From NCBI GenBank assembly GCA_003342895.1, contig PTFA01000192.1, positions 1,017,378 to 1,081,377 of the forward strand: a stretch of 64,000 bases of DNA, given 5' to 3'. Origin of the DNA: Casuarius casuarius (lineage: Eukaryota > Chordata > Aves > Casuariiformes > Casuariidae). The number at the start of each line of letters is the position of its first letter. Positions within the stretch are counted from its first letter, which is position 1. The translations under genes and the position numbers were made by a program. Below the pieces are notes generated by a model. The model ran no database searches. It was given only the letters and a program-made list of their open reading frames with translations, and was not told where the DNA came from. Positions 1-11,139 of this stretch are shown here, piece by piece.

Positions 1-3000
1 CTGTGTTCCTTGTAGCTGATGGCTGCTTTGTGACAGAGCAGCTGGGATCCTTTATGACAAGCTGAGATGTCTTCCTGACTGGTACCTCCTTTCTAATTTC
101 CACCACACATAAATACTTTGGATGGGGAAGCTGGGTAATAATGTCTTCCTCCCCTGCTGGCCTTTGTCTCCAATTAGCTATCACTCAAAGACATATCTTT
201 CTCTGTAGTGCTCATCAGAGGATATGGGAAGGGATACGTGACTGACGGTTTTTAGCATCTCAGCCCACCCAAGGGTGGATGAGCTCTCTTCCTGCCTGAC
301 AGAGGGATCCCTGGTATGGGAGAATGGAGGTGGCTCCAGGGAAGAGGATTTGAAGGACACAGTTTTATTCTTCACTTGCTTCCTTTTAGGAGGGGATAGG
401 AAATGAGTTTGTCTTCCCATTCCCTCACTAAGGCAGCAAAAATTGCCTCCTGGGAAATACAGTAGCACAACAGCAGAGGGTACTGCAGGGCCAGCTTGTT
501 TTGGCAGAGCTGCAGAGGGAAGCTGTGTGCACCAGCCCAGCTCTCCCAGACGCAGGCTGCAATAACAGGGAGGCAACACAGCCATGCAAGGGCTGAGCTG
601 TGCTGGTGGGTGAAGAGCTGCAGAGCTGTGTGCTGGGCCTGACAGATATTGATGTATGCAAATGTCAAGTGAGGAAAATATGCTTTACTTCCTGAAACGA
701 TGTGTCCTGCTATGTTGACATGGCACGCCAGATCCCAGAAAGTGAAGCAGTCTGTTAAATGTCAAGAGTTATGACCTTTGTTTGGGAATTTCACAAGACA
801 CGCAGAGCATCTCAGCCTCCTGGGAAGGAGATGGAGATCTGCCTCGGGTGTGCAGCTCCTTCGGTTCTTGTCCTCTGGACTGGGCTGACCCAGGGGAGGC
901 TGGCTGCAATACACGTGTATATATGCTGCAGGAACTGGAATGAAACCAGCATTGCCTGGCAGCCGGTGGGATTGCCTTAGCAGAGCAGGCTCGGTCTCCG
1001 TCTGACTGAGGACTTTGCATTTGATAAAGACCTGGTGTCTGGACGTGATGCCTCAGAGAAAGCACAAGACACCTGAGAGGAGATAACTGCATAGTAATTT
1101 ACCAGTGAAGGATGTCTTCTCCTAACAGCGAGTCACTACTAATTTAGTCTTTTCAGCTTCCTTTCAGCTCTTCCCCCAAACCTAGGGACAGAGCAAAACC
1201 GGTGACAGGTAAGGAAGAGGCTCTGGCTACTCCTTTGCTCTGCAGGCAACCTCACTGCTCCAGCGATAAATGGAGCCTTAAAAAATCACTTTACCCTGGA
1301 CAGGACAAGATGCCCGCAGTGGGGGGAGGTCTTCAGCAGCGTCTCGTTTTTGCCTCGATGAAGAAAATGTTATGGTGAACCCCAGAATGGCCTTTACGGT
1401 TTTCAACGAAACCTTGTGGCCGGCCCGGCGCAGGTGCATCTTCCTCAGAGACAGGCTGTGGCGCGGCGGCAGATGGGCGAGAGGCAGGCGGCAACGCCGG
1501 GGCGCAGGAGGCAGCTTCCGGAGGAGGGACGCCCAGCCTGGCCGGGCTGACGGGACGGCAGGCGCTGGGCCTGCCAACGTTTTCAGTCTGACCCTCTGTT
1601 TGCAGCAGCTCGGGAGGAGGGTGACGCGCAAAGCCGGCCCAAGGGGATTCAGGTGGCGTCGCTGAGGTCTCTGGCCGGCCGTTGCTTTCCCCACAAACCC
1701 TGGGAAAGAAGCTCTCGGGGGCGCGCTGTGGGTCTTGAGGTCCTCAGCGACGTCTCTGGTGCTGGTGGGAGCGATCTGCGCTGGCTCTGCGAGGACGGGG
1801 CGCCCGGCTGCCACGCTCGCCTGCTGTCCCACCACAGCGGTGTGCTCGCAAGGCACCTGCCAGTGCCTGCAAAACGCCTCTTGTGCTGCCGATCCCATTT
1901 GGCTGATTTCCATGTTGTAAACTCAAAGTCTCAAAGGTCTGAGGGCTCCTTGATGCACTGAAGATATCAAAACCCACAATAAACATTAGCAAATGGAATT
2001 GCTGCCTCCTTTTTCTTCTGTGGCAACGCTGTAACTTTTCTGCCAGCTTCAGGCTGCTATCCTCCCCTTTGAAGCAAAATAACCTCCTTGCTAAATACTG
2101 AAGTCTTCCCGTAACTGCACTGTTTCACCAGGTGGTGCTCATCTGTGTTAGCTTCAGGGTCTTGTCAGGGCCACCGCAGAGCCGTGTCCCCGTGAGCTGC
2201 CTTGCCCAGTGTGAGGGGGACAAATGAACGGATGGCCAGGTGCTTTGGTGCAGGAGATGGGACAAGCGGCGACTTGTGCCTGCCATGCAGCAGGTTTGGT
2301 TCAGGGAGACGTAAGACGTAGGGCTGGAAATGGGATTTAAGGGAAAGAAGCCTTCGAAAGTTCTCCAGAGGCCATCAGCACGGGGGACAGTGTCAGCGAA
2401 CAGCGGTATCGCTGAAAGGGGACTGCAAAGTGTCCAGAAGCATCTGCTGCTGAGTTGTAGGGTATAGATGGAGAGGGTTGCTCTATCAGGGTCCTCTACG
2501 AAGATCCGCATGTGTTTTTCTTTGCTTTGTTACCTTTTGTCTAAGCACTTTATGGCTTTTCACTGTAGTATTAAAGTCTCTCCAAGTTAATAAGTAAACG
2601 TGCTTTGTTATATTTCACTTACTGCCCTCAGAAGCGGTGCGAGAAGGCGGGAGGTTTCTTCCCTCCGTTTCTACCCCTGGGACACGTGTCAGCCCTGAGG
2701 ACCGCCGGGTTGGGGAAAAAGGGAGAGCCCAGGTGAAGGGCTTTGCGTTTCACCCCGATGCGGGGTGGTCTGCACTTATCCATGGCTCTCTGGGCAGGAT
2801 GGTCCCTTACCTGAGTCTGCCTCCCATGGAGGTGTCACCTAACCCTGACACCTGTGTTTGACAGAGGTTTTTATTAAAGACTGCGTGGGATGTGTCATTC
2901 CTGTACACGAACTTTGGTCCTTAGAGGGGGAGGAGCTGAATCCCGCATGCAGAAGTGGTGTCCGTGGCGGCGGGGCCCCGACGAGCCACCCCAACTTGGC

Positions 3001-4305
3001 AGCCTGCACGGCAGAGTGGGCCAGCCGGTGCGTTTTGGGCATGCTTCCTTCCTTATGGGGGGCTTTGAGGCTTGAGTTGCAGAGGTGGAAGGGGTCTCTC
3101 TACATCTTTGCATGGAGGGTTTTGTGCTGCTGGGGGCGAGTGTATAGCCTCTGTGTTGCAAAGGGCATTTATGTGACCCTGTTCCGACACCTACCTTCTC
3201 CCAAACCTTCCAGTTTTGGCAGAGGGAGTCCCTTCTTCCTGAAACAGCAAAACGCCTTTTCTTATTTTCCTTGGTGAAGCATTGGTTGAGGTTAGAGCTC
3301 CTGTCTTTTTCTTTCTTTCTTTCTTTTTGGGTTTTTTTCCGAGTTGCGGTCTTCAATCACTTTTCTGCCTGACAGTGGCACTGCACTCCCAGCAGGGGCT
3401 GGAGGAGGGGAAGTGGTGTAGAGAGCGGGTGGAGGCTGTATTTCTGTTTGGAGAAAAGGGCTGAGCACTGCTGGGCTCTTGCTGGCCCGACATGGATCCA
3501 TCACCACAGCACAGTATTACCAGCAGAGATAGCTAGATGTGTGTTTTAGCCACCTTGGTCCAGACGCAAAGTGCTTAGCATCTGGTTCACAGAAAATAAA
3601 AAGCAAAGGGCAGCATCTGGAGGCATACTGGACTTCATAAGGAGGAGAGGAAAAGAGACAGAAACTTAATTTTTTTTTCTGTTCCCATACAGAATCAGGT
3701 AACATTTTCTGGGAGTGAGGGTTTTTTAGGATGTGTGTTGTGAGTAAACCCTGAAAAGATCTGGGAATTGTAGGTACTTGCTAGGTTCTGGGAGGCTGGC
3801 TAACGATCTCAGTCCTTTAAAATCCAAGTCCTCTCATACACTGGTCATGTTTTTGGTCGTTTCAACTGTGAACCCCCTACTCCCTCTCATCCCCCTTGCT
3901 CTCTGCTTTCTCTTCATCTTCCCCCGTGCCTCTGGTGGTACAAGACCTGAGGAGGCCTGCGTTTATTGTCACTGCCGAGTGCGGTGACTTCACTAGATTG
4001 TGATTCCCTGTTTTTCTGCATTTCCCTTCCTTCTGCTTTGTCACCAGTGCCTCTCTCCTCTTTGTGAAGTTAAAAGACTGTATCTGATCTAGAAGAGGTT
4101 CAACTTGGTGTAACCTAGCTGAGACAAAAGGCCTGGCGAAGATGGCAGAGGGTGGGGGAAGTTGTTTTGGACTCAAGTCCCAAAGGATGCATCCTGAACT
4201 TGGACTAGATGTGTGGTATTTCCAACCTGTCTTCCTACTAGTGGTAATTTTTTGCACCCCCAGTAGCTGCTGAATGTGACTTTTCTTTTCATGGCTTTTC
4301 CACAG
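1..4305. other. Noncoding DNA upstream of the MGAT3 coding exon
   Basis: No reading frame here resembles a known protein. The interval ends in a pyrimidine-rich tract and CACAG at 4301-4305, the acceptor of the MGAT3 coding exon, so at least its 3' part is intron of MGAT3. The untranslated first exon(s) of MGAT3 were not located. A CpG-richer patch lies at about 1400-1870, and a CT-rich microsatellite-like run at about 3304-3329. Confidence 0.6.
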
Positions 4306-4306
4306 G

Positions 4307-5815
4307 ATGAAGATGAGACGCCATAAGCTCTTTCTGACTCTCTGCATGGCTGGTCTCTGCCTCATCTCCTTCTTGCACTTCCTCAAGGCCCTTTCCTATG
4401 TCACCTTCCCCCGGGAGCTAGCTTCGCTTAGTCCCAACCTTGTCTCCAGCTTCTTTTGGAACAATGCACCTGTCACACCTCAGGTTAGCCCTGAGCCAGG
4501 GGGCGCAGAGTTCCTCCGCACACCCCTGTACTCCCACTCCCCCTTGCTCCAGCCCTTGCCTCCCAGCAGAGCCAGCGAAGAGCTGCACAGAGTTGAGTTT
4601 GTGCTGCCAGAAGACACAACAGAATATTTTGTCCGTACCAAAGCCGGTGGCGTTTGCTTTAAACCGGGCACCAAGGTGTTGGAGAAGCCATCTGTGGGAG
4701 GGCGGCCAGAGGAGCGAGCAGATGGTGCTGCCTTAGGGCGGCCCGCTCGCAAGCCGCTAAGTGCCAGCGGGACCAAGCGACGCAAGTGGGTAGAGTGTGT
4801 GTGTTTGCCGGGCTGGCACGGCCCGAGCTGCGGGGTCCCCACTGTAGTCCAGTACTCCAACCTGCCCACCAAGGACCGCCTTGTGCCACGTGAGATCCCC
4901 CGGCGGGTCATCAATGCTATCAACGTCAACCATGAGTTTGACCTGCTGGACGTCCGCTTCCATGAGCTGGGAGATGTGGTGGATGCCTTTGTGGTGTGCG
5001 AGTCAAACTTCACGGCCTATGGTGAGCCGCGGCCCCTCAAGTTCCGCGAGATGCTTCTCAATGGCTCCTTCGACTACATCCGCCACAAGGTGCTCTACGT
5101 CTTCCTGGACCATTTTCCCCCCGGCGGCCGCCAGGATGGCTGGATTGCTGATGATTACCTGCGCACCTTTCTCACCCGTGATGGCATCTCTCGCCTCCAC
5201 AACCTGCGCCCGGATGATGTCTTCATCATTGATGATGCAGATGAGATCCCGGCCCGCGATGGCGTGCTCTTCCTCAAGCTCTACGATGGCTGGACAGAGC
5301 CTTTCGCCTTTCACATGCGGAAGTCACTCTACGGCTTCTTCTGGAAGCAACCAGGCACCTTGGAAGTGGTCTCAGGCTGCACTATGGGGATGCTCCAGGC
5401 TGTCTATGCCACCGATGGGATCCGTCTACGGCGCCGTGAGTATTACACCATGCCTGGCTTCCGGCAGTATGAGAACAGCACAGGACACATCCTGGTGCAG
5501 TGGTCGCTGGGAAGCCCCCTCCACTTTGCTGGCTGGCACTGCTCCTGGTGTTTCACACCAGAGGGGATCTACTTCAAACTGGTATCAGCCCAGAATGGGG
5601 ACTTCCCCCGCTGGGGTGACTATGAGGATAAACGAGACCTCAATTATATTCGGGAACTGATCCGGACTGGTGGCTGGTTTGATGGTACTACGCAGGAGTA
5701 TCCCCCTGCTGACCCCAAGGAGCAGATGTACGCTCCCAAGTACCTGCTCAAGAACTATCAGCGGTTCCACTACTTGTTGGAGAACCCATACCGAAGAGCA
5801 GAAGGGGCTGGGTGA
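4307..5815 (+). CDS. MGAT3: Beta-1,4-mannosyl-glycoprotein 4-beta-N-acetylglucosaminyltransferase (GnT-III)
   Basis: The 502-residue protein is an almost residue-for-residue match to vertebrate GnT-III (family GT17), which adds the bisecting GlcNAc to the core mannose of N-glycans in the Golgi and so blocks further branching. It is a type II membrane protein: short basic N-terminus, membrane anchor at about residues 8-27, then a proline-rich stem. A cysteine cluster CVCLPGWHGPSC (164-175) resembles half an EGF fold. The catalytic region from about residue 195 holds VFIIDDADEIP (305-315), the likely metal and nucleotide-sugar site. N-glycosylation sequons are at Asn234, Asn252 and Asn390. The whole reading frame is one exon. 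The ATG lies one base after the acceptor CACAG (4301-4305), so the leader comes from upstream exons. The C-terminus stops soon after NPYRRAEG and lacks the longer tail of the human protein (533 residues). Confidence 0.97.
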   Translation: MKMRRHKLFLTLCMAGLCLISFLHFLKALSYVTFPRELASLSPNLVSSFFWNNAPVTPQVSPEPGGAEFLRTPLYSHSPLLQPLPPSRASEELHRVEFVLPEDTTEYFVRTKAGGVCFKPGTKVLEKPSVGGRPEERADGAALGRPARKPLSASGTKRRKWVECVCLPGWHGPSCGVPTVVQYSNLPTKDRLVPREIPRRVINAINVNHEFDLLDVRFHELGDVVDAFVVCESNFTAYGEPRPLKFREMLLNGSFDYIRHKVLYVFLDHFPPGGRQDGWIADDYLRTFLTRDGISRLHNLRPDDVFIIDDADEIPARDGVLFLKLYDGWTEPFAFHMRKSLYGFFWKQPGTLEVVSGCTMGMLQAVYATDGIRLRRREYYTMPGFRQYENSTGHILVQWSLGSPLHFAGWHCSWCFTPEGIYFKLVSAQNGDFPRWGDYEDKRDLNYIRELIRTGGWFDGTTQEYPPADPKEQMYAPKYLLKNYQRFHYLLENPYRRAEGAG

Positions 5816-7590
5816 GGCCACTGGGGCTTGCATAGGAAATTGGAACTTCACAACAAAGGGAAAGAGTCGAGTGTTTTATGAGTTCCTTTCTTTTTTGTTT
5901 TCTTTGATTCCAGGTGGGGTGTACCATTTCTCGGCAGTCTCTACTCTCCCTTTCTTCTCTTCTTCCCTTCCTCCCAGGGTGATGCTTGGGGACAAGAATT
6001 CCTGAGTCGCATAAAGGGAGGCCTGGGCAAGAGAAGGAGAGAAGTTGGGGACATACTCTGGGAGTAGCGTAAAGACTTTACTGCATCTCCTAAACCTCTC
6101 CTGCTGGCTGGAGAGAATCTTTGCAGCCAGCTGGTGGATTTTCCTCTGTGGGAGGCTGGGAGGATCCCCTGGGGAGAGAGGGCAGCTGTTCCCGTCCACC
6201 CTCATCCTTTGTGGATCGGAGCAAGCACAGATGTGAGCCTGGACTATTCAGTGAGCGTGTGAGTCAGCAGGCACAAACCAATGTGAGTGGCCATGAGTGC
6301 AGATGTATGTCGCAGGCATTTTTTGGATGTGTGAATGTGCAAAAGCATCTCAGTATGCATTTATTTTTTATATACCTCTATATTCAGAGAGTATTTTGGG
6401 GAAAGTAACTCCTTTGCTTTCAAGGTGTTCTCCTCAATACACAGCCTCCTCCCACAGACCTAACATATCTATCCTGGGCCAGGTCTTGGCCTGATGCTCT
6501 ACCAGTCCTGGAGCAGGCAGATAGGGGAAGCGGAGGAGAAAGCTGATTTTTTTCACTTCTTTTTCACCCATGCCCCCACAACACTGCACTGGCTTGGCCC
6601 ACAGAACCTGAAGCATCTTTCCTGCAATACATGCTTTTTGCAGGGCAGGGATAAGCTGCAGAGGACTTAATCAGATGGTTGGAGTGTATGTTTACAAGTG
6701 CATGGTTTCCTGTGTGCATGAGTGCTAACATGCATGGTTTTGGTATGCACGTGGGCATTTGTTACCAGTACTGGGTGGGGGGAAGGGGACATAGTTGGGC
6801 TTGGGCATGTGTGTTTCCATAGAGGTCAGAACATGGTGGGACCTGGAAGCTATGATCTCCTTCTAAGCATGGATTACATTTCAGGAAATGCATAGGAGAA
6901 AGCATTGGCTCCACATACTAGTGCTACACAAGTGGGATGGTTGCATGCTGGCTCTGGCTGTGTGCAACCCTGCAGGCTATGCCTGTTGCAGGGTTGCTGC
7001 TTACAGCAGGGGTAAGATACATATGCTGGCTATTCCTTCTTGCCATTGGGTAAATGGGAGGGGAGAGGAGAAAGGCAAAGCCCTGCGTCAGCCAATGGGT
7101 GTTGTGGGGAGACACAAGACATGTCAAGGCATACGACCCATCTGTCTGCTCTTGGGGTGTGATGGAGCTCGTGGAGAAAGAGACCATGAACAGGCTTCCC
7201 CTGGAGCCAAGAGGCTGTTTTAGGATGACCAGGCAATCCAGAGAGGATGTGCAGCCCACGCTTGCAGCCTGGGCCATGCAGACGAGATCATGCAGAGGAG
7301 AGAGGAATGGGCATGAAACTAGTTGCAGCTGGTTGGCAAGTGTCTATTCCGAGTTTGCCAGTGATGGGTAGTCAGGATCTGGCTTGTCCATGTCTCAGAC
7401 TGAATCAGCTCATTGAGGAAGCAGATCCCTGCTTCCACCCTTACCTCCCTTCCTTAGCAGATGGCTCGACAGGGTGCCCGGAGCCCAGACTGTAGCGGGC
7501 AGAGGATGAAAAACATGGTGAGCTTGCTCTGTTAGCTTTACAGTGGAAAGACTGGGTCATGTTCCAAGCAGAGATGTGAGGATCATGTGT

Positions 7591-7612
7591 AGGAGGAGGA
7601 GGAGGAGGAGGA
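7591..7612. repeat. AGG trinucleotide microsatellite
   Basis: About seven uninterrupted AGG units followed by A-rich sequence, within the probable MGAT3 3'UTR. Confidence 0.9.
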
Positions 7613-10600
7613 AAATATTGGCAATAAGGAAGAGCGACCCTGACATCAGGCCAGCTGTGCTGAAGCGGGAGGGTTTCCATTGCTGTTAACTCACTCCGTC
7701 ATGGCTCCATATTCTTGTGTTGTCCAGCCCATTCTCTCCCTTGTGCCTCATTCTTGTTTCTGTATCTCTCGCTCTCTCCCTCCTATTCTCCTCTCCAGGG
7801 AAGTGAAAAACAACAAAAAAATAATTTGGTTCCCTAATAACACTGAGACAGGAACTAGAGGTACAGAATCAAGATGAACATCTTCATTTCTGCTCAAACT
7901 GAGATTGAGTTCGTTTTAGCACCTTCCACATCTCACATGCAATAACAGCTGATTAAAAGAACTGAAAGACCCTTTTTCTTTTTTTTAATTGCTGTTGTCA
8001 CTTCTGCTGCATGCCCTCCACAGGCAGAAGAGCCTCCTTGGGAAGTGAGCAGAGGGCCCAGTAGCCAGAATGCTCTTTCCCCAAAGGAAAGCTGTGGCTC
8101 TTCTGGGTTCAGATTTGCCGACACACTAGGAAGGTGTCTGGTCACAGTCATGGGGGCTTTGTGCCAGCTTGCTACATTGAGTTCTTGGTTATAGAGAGAA
8201 TAGAGAAATCAGGACCCAGCTGAGAAAGGAAATGCCTGTATTAAGAGAGACAAGAGCAGGGCATTGAGGCTGTTGCTTGAGGGAAACGTGCTTTCCCCAT
8301 GGTAGGCCGGAGGAGAGCCTGATGTGTTAGCACGAGGGATTCAGTAGAGGGTACTTGAGAAGTATAGTTTGAAGAAGCCATTCCTCATTTTTACTGTTGG
8401 AAGGAAGCCTGAGACCTACCCTCAGACCTTTGGCTTTGCCTTATGACGGTCACAACACAGCAAGCCCAGTGCCAGGCCTTGCTGAAGACAGGAGAGAAAG
8501 AGAAATCGGTGTGCTTTAGGAGCACCACAGCCCCATGAAGCAGGGGCTGAGGCGCATGCGTGCTGGGCCACACCTCCTAATCTCCTGAAGCAGGAAGCTA
8601 CACGGCTGGGAGCAGCCTCTCCCTTGATACCAGCCCTTCCCATGCATGAGCTTCCTTGGGGATTTTCAGTGTGCTGCAAGTCATGTTTTCATCGCTGGAC
8701 TATGGCCCTTGCCTCTTAGGAGTTTCACTTGAGCCCACAGCTGTGATATCTGGATCTCCTCTTCCTCAAGAACAGCCTGTTCCCTTCCCTCCTCTCTCCT
8801 CCCTTTCTTGCTCCACAGTTTTCTTCTTCCCCCTCTGAGTTTCTTCTCCCTTCTCCTCCCTCCCCAGGCAAGAGGAAAAGGTCCCACTAGAACTGGGTAA
8901 GAACAGCGTTGGGACTCTTCTATGTGATGGCCTAGCCCTGTGTCCCTCCTGGACTTTCCCACTTCCTTATTCTTAGGAAACTAAATTTAAAACAGGCTTC
9001 TGTTGTGGGGGAAGGAAGGGACTTTACAGATGAAGTACATTCTTTTTTTTTTTTTTTCTCAAGAATCATTTAAACATTTTTTGGTTTAAGGCCAGACCAG
9101 TCAATGGTTCTGTGTTTATTATCCTGAGGGAATTAGAGTGCTTGTCATTAAAAATCTTTCTCGTCTCTTGGAGGGTGGGGACTTGCAAGCTGACTTTTGC
9201 ACATTGATTTCCCAAGGTGGTGGCTTGCCCTCTGTCCAGCTTTTGCATGCACTGCTTAACCCAGGACCTCGACGGTCTGTGCTCAGAGGAGAGGCAGCAA
9301 GGTTAGAGTCATCCTCCACAGGAGGGAATCCAGAGCGAGTGGGTATGTGGGGTGGTGAGAGATGCAAAGCAGGGAGGCAGGTTTGTATTGGACTCTGACC
9401 CTTATTTCCCTGCACCGAACCGTTTGGGGTGAGCGTTGAGGCCCTTTGATCTTGTCTGAACCAGGCAATGAGGTCTGAGAAGGGAAGGAATTAAAAACCC
9501 CCAAACTGCCTCCAGGGTGGGACTGGGATCAGATCTCAAGAACCTGACGCACACTGGATTTTTCAGCCATGAGCTGCTCAGCCGAGCGCCGGCTGCCTCT
9601 CCTGGAGCGAGGCATCCAGTGGAGGGTGGGCAGGCTGGAGTTAGCAGAGGGCTGTCAGCCTTTCCCTGCAGTCCTGTTCAGCTTGACAGCTCTGTGCCGT
9701 TTGTTCCCAGGAATCTTTTCACCTTCAAATTAAGTGGTGTAAGGGAGGGCTGGAGAGCAGGAGCAGCAGCACGTGGCATCCCTGAGCCCTGCGCTCTTCT
9801 GTTGCTCTGCCTGCCTCGTCTCACCTGCCTTTCCAACTGCTGAGGCTCTTCCCCTTTCCTCCCCACTAACAAGCATTGTGTGTCCATGCATGGGCAGGAC
9901 AACATGGGCTTTGGTGGACCTGCAGCAGGTGAGTTTGCTAAAGCAGGGGGGGACAGGGAGGTCCTCTGTCTTTGTCCCTCCAGAGGACTGGGGGTAATGC
10001 AGTGCCCAAAAAGTGCTGGACAGAGAAGATGAGGTGGTTTTGTGCCTGTGTGGTTGGTATGAAGGACAACACAGTCAAGTCCACTCTTGCTGTTGCTTTC
10101 TCTGATCCCTGTGTCCTGCTGAGGTGCTTGGTGTCGTGCAGCTCAGACTGCTCCATTCTTTGTGCCTCTGTGCTGGGTAAGCGAAGGGGACCTTGCGGCC
10201 TCCAGGTGATGTGTGAGTCGGGGGGGAAGGAGTGTCAGAACGGGTATCAATTTTTCTCTGGTTTTTCTCTTTTGGCGTATCCTTGTGGGATAGTAGTGTC
10301 TTTTCCCCTCCCCAGCCACCCCAGGCTGTGCCCCTGTCTCCCTGCTCCTGCCAGCAATCTCCGTGGCTGCTATGCCTCTGCACTGTGAAGACACTAGTCC
10401 AGGGTCAGCCCTGGTCCTGTTAGTGAACACTGGTGGTTAAGAGGGAAGGTAAGGCTCGTCCTGGCTTCGTTGAACTCAAACCTTGGCGAGAAAGGAAGGA
10501 AGTGCCTGGGAGACTGGATCCTGAATCCCTCCATCATTGTGTTCCCCCCAAAACCCCTCTTAATATGGAAACCAAGAGGGAGCTGGAGGTAAGAGGGTGG

Positions 10601-10893
10601 CCGGAGGGGCTCAGATCCAGCATCGAGAAAGGAGAGGTGTTTCTAATGCAATACACTGACAGTTAAGGCTTTGGGGACTACGCATAATGGCTTAAGAAGG
10701 GATCTGAAATACTCTGAAACTAAGAATTCAAACCACTGGTTTTTTCCTTGCTGTGAGGATGATGATGCAGTATCATCCTGGCGGTGGTCCAGCAGCACTT
10801 CCTAGACTAGGGTCTACCTGGTCCCACTAGTTGTGTTGCTCCTGGAGTGGCCCCAAAACACCCTGTTTTGGCAAAAGAATGTGTGGACTTGCC

Positions 10894-10920
10894 AAAAAAA
10901 AAAAAAGGAAAAAAAAAAAA
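10894..10920. repeat. A-rich tract
   Basis: A13, GG, A12 in a row, followed by GCGGCTGC. It is genome-encoded because unique AT-rich sequence continues after it. Confidence 0.85.
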
Positions 10921-11076
10921 GCGGCTGCAAAGCTCCTTTCAACTCTGTAATTTATAAACAGCAAGTAATAATGATTTTTTTGTAAGGATAAATCAAATGT
11001 ACATTCTGAAATCATTTTCTCTGTAAATGGTTGGATTTCATTTCACCCTTAAAGGGATGCTTAAAAGGAGGAGAAT

Positions 11077-11088
11077 AATAAAAATAAA
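11077..11088 (+). terminator. MGAT3: Candidate MGAT3 polyadenylation signal
   Basis: Two abutting AATAAA hexamers (11077-11082 and 11083-11088) follow an AT-rich segment and are followed at 11123-11139 by a GT repeat that could serve as the GU-rich downstream element. No closer strong signal was noticed, but the assignment needs transcript data. Confidence 0.45.
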
Positions 11089-11122
11089 AAAAAATTTACA
11101 AAGGATGAAGGGAAACCAGCAC

Positions 11123-11139
11123 GTGTGTGTGTGTGTGTG
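11123..11139. repeat. GT dinucleotide microsatellite
   Basis: Eight GT units plus a G, directly downstream of the candidate MGAT3 polyadenylation signals. Confidence 0.9.

Larger units (their letters stand above)
5816..11110 (+). other. MGAT3: Probable long 3'UTR of MGAT3
   Basis: No protein-like frame is seen after the MGAT3 stop. The stretch has pyrimidine-rich runs, a GGA microsatellite (7591-7612), a poly-T run (about 9042-9057) and an A-rich stretch (10894-10920). It ends in an AT-rich segment with tandem AATAAA signals at 11077-11088, which I take as the likely end of the transcript. Mammalian MGAT3 also has a long 3'UTR. The extent is inferred only. Confidence 0.45.

Noticed and set aside
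1278..1913. Minus-strand open frame of 211 codons
   Set aside because: It lies in a CpG-rich patch where stops are rare, its composition is Arg/Pro/Ala-rich and no family is recognised.
4480..5660. Long frames on the minus strand (4480-5013, 5003-5314) and in another plus frame (4881-5660) inside MGAT3
   Set aside because: They are shadows of the GC-rich, highly conserved MGAT3 reading frame and resemble no protein.
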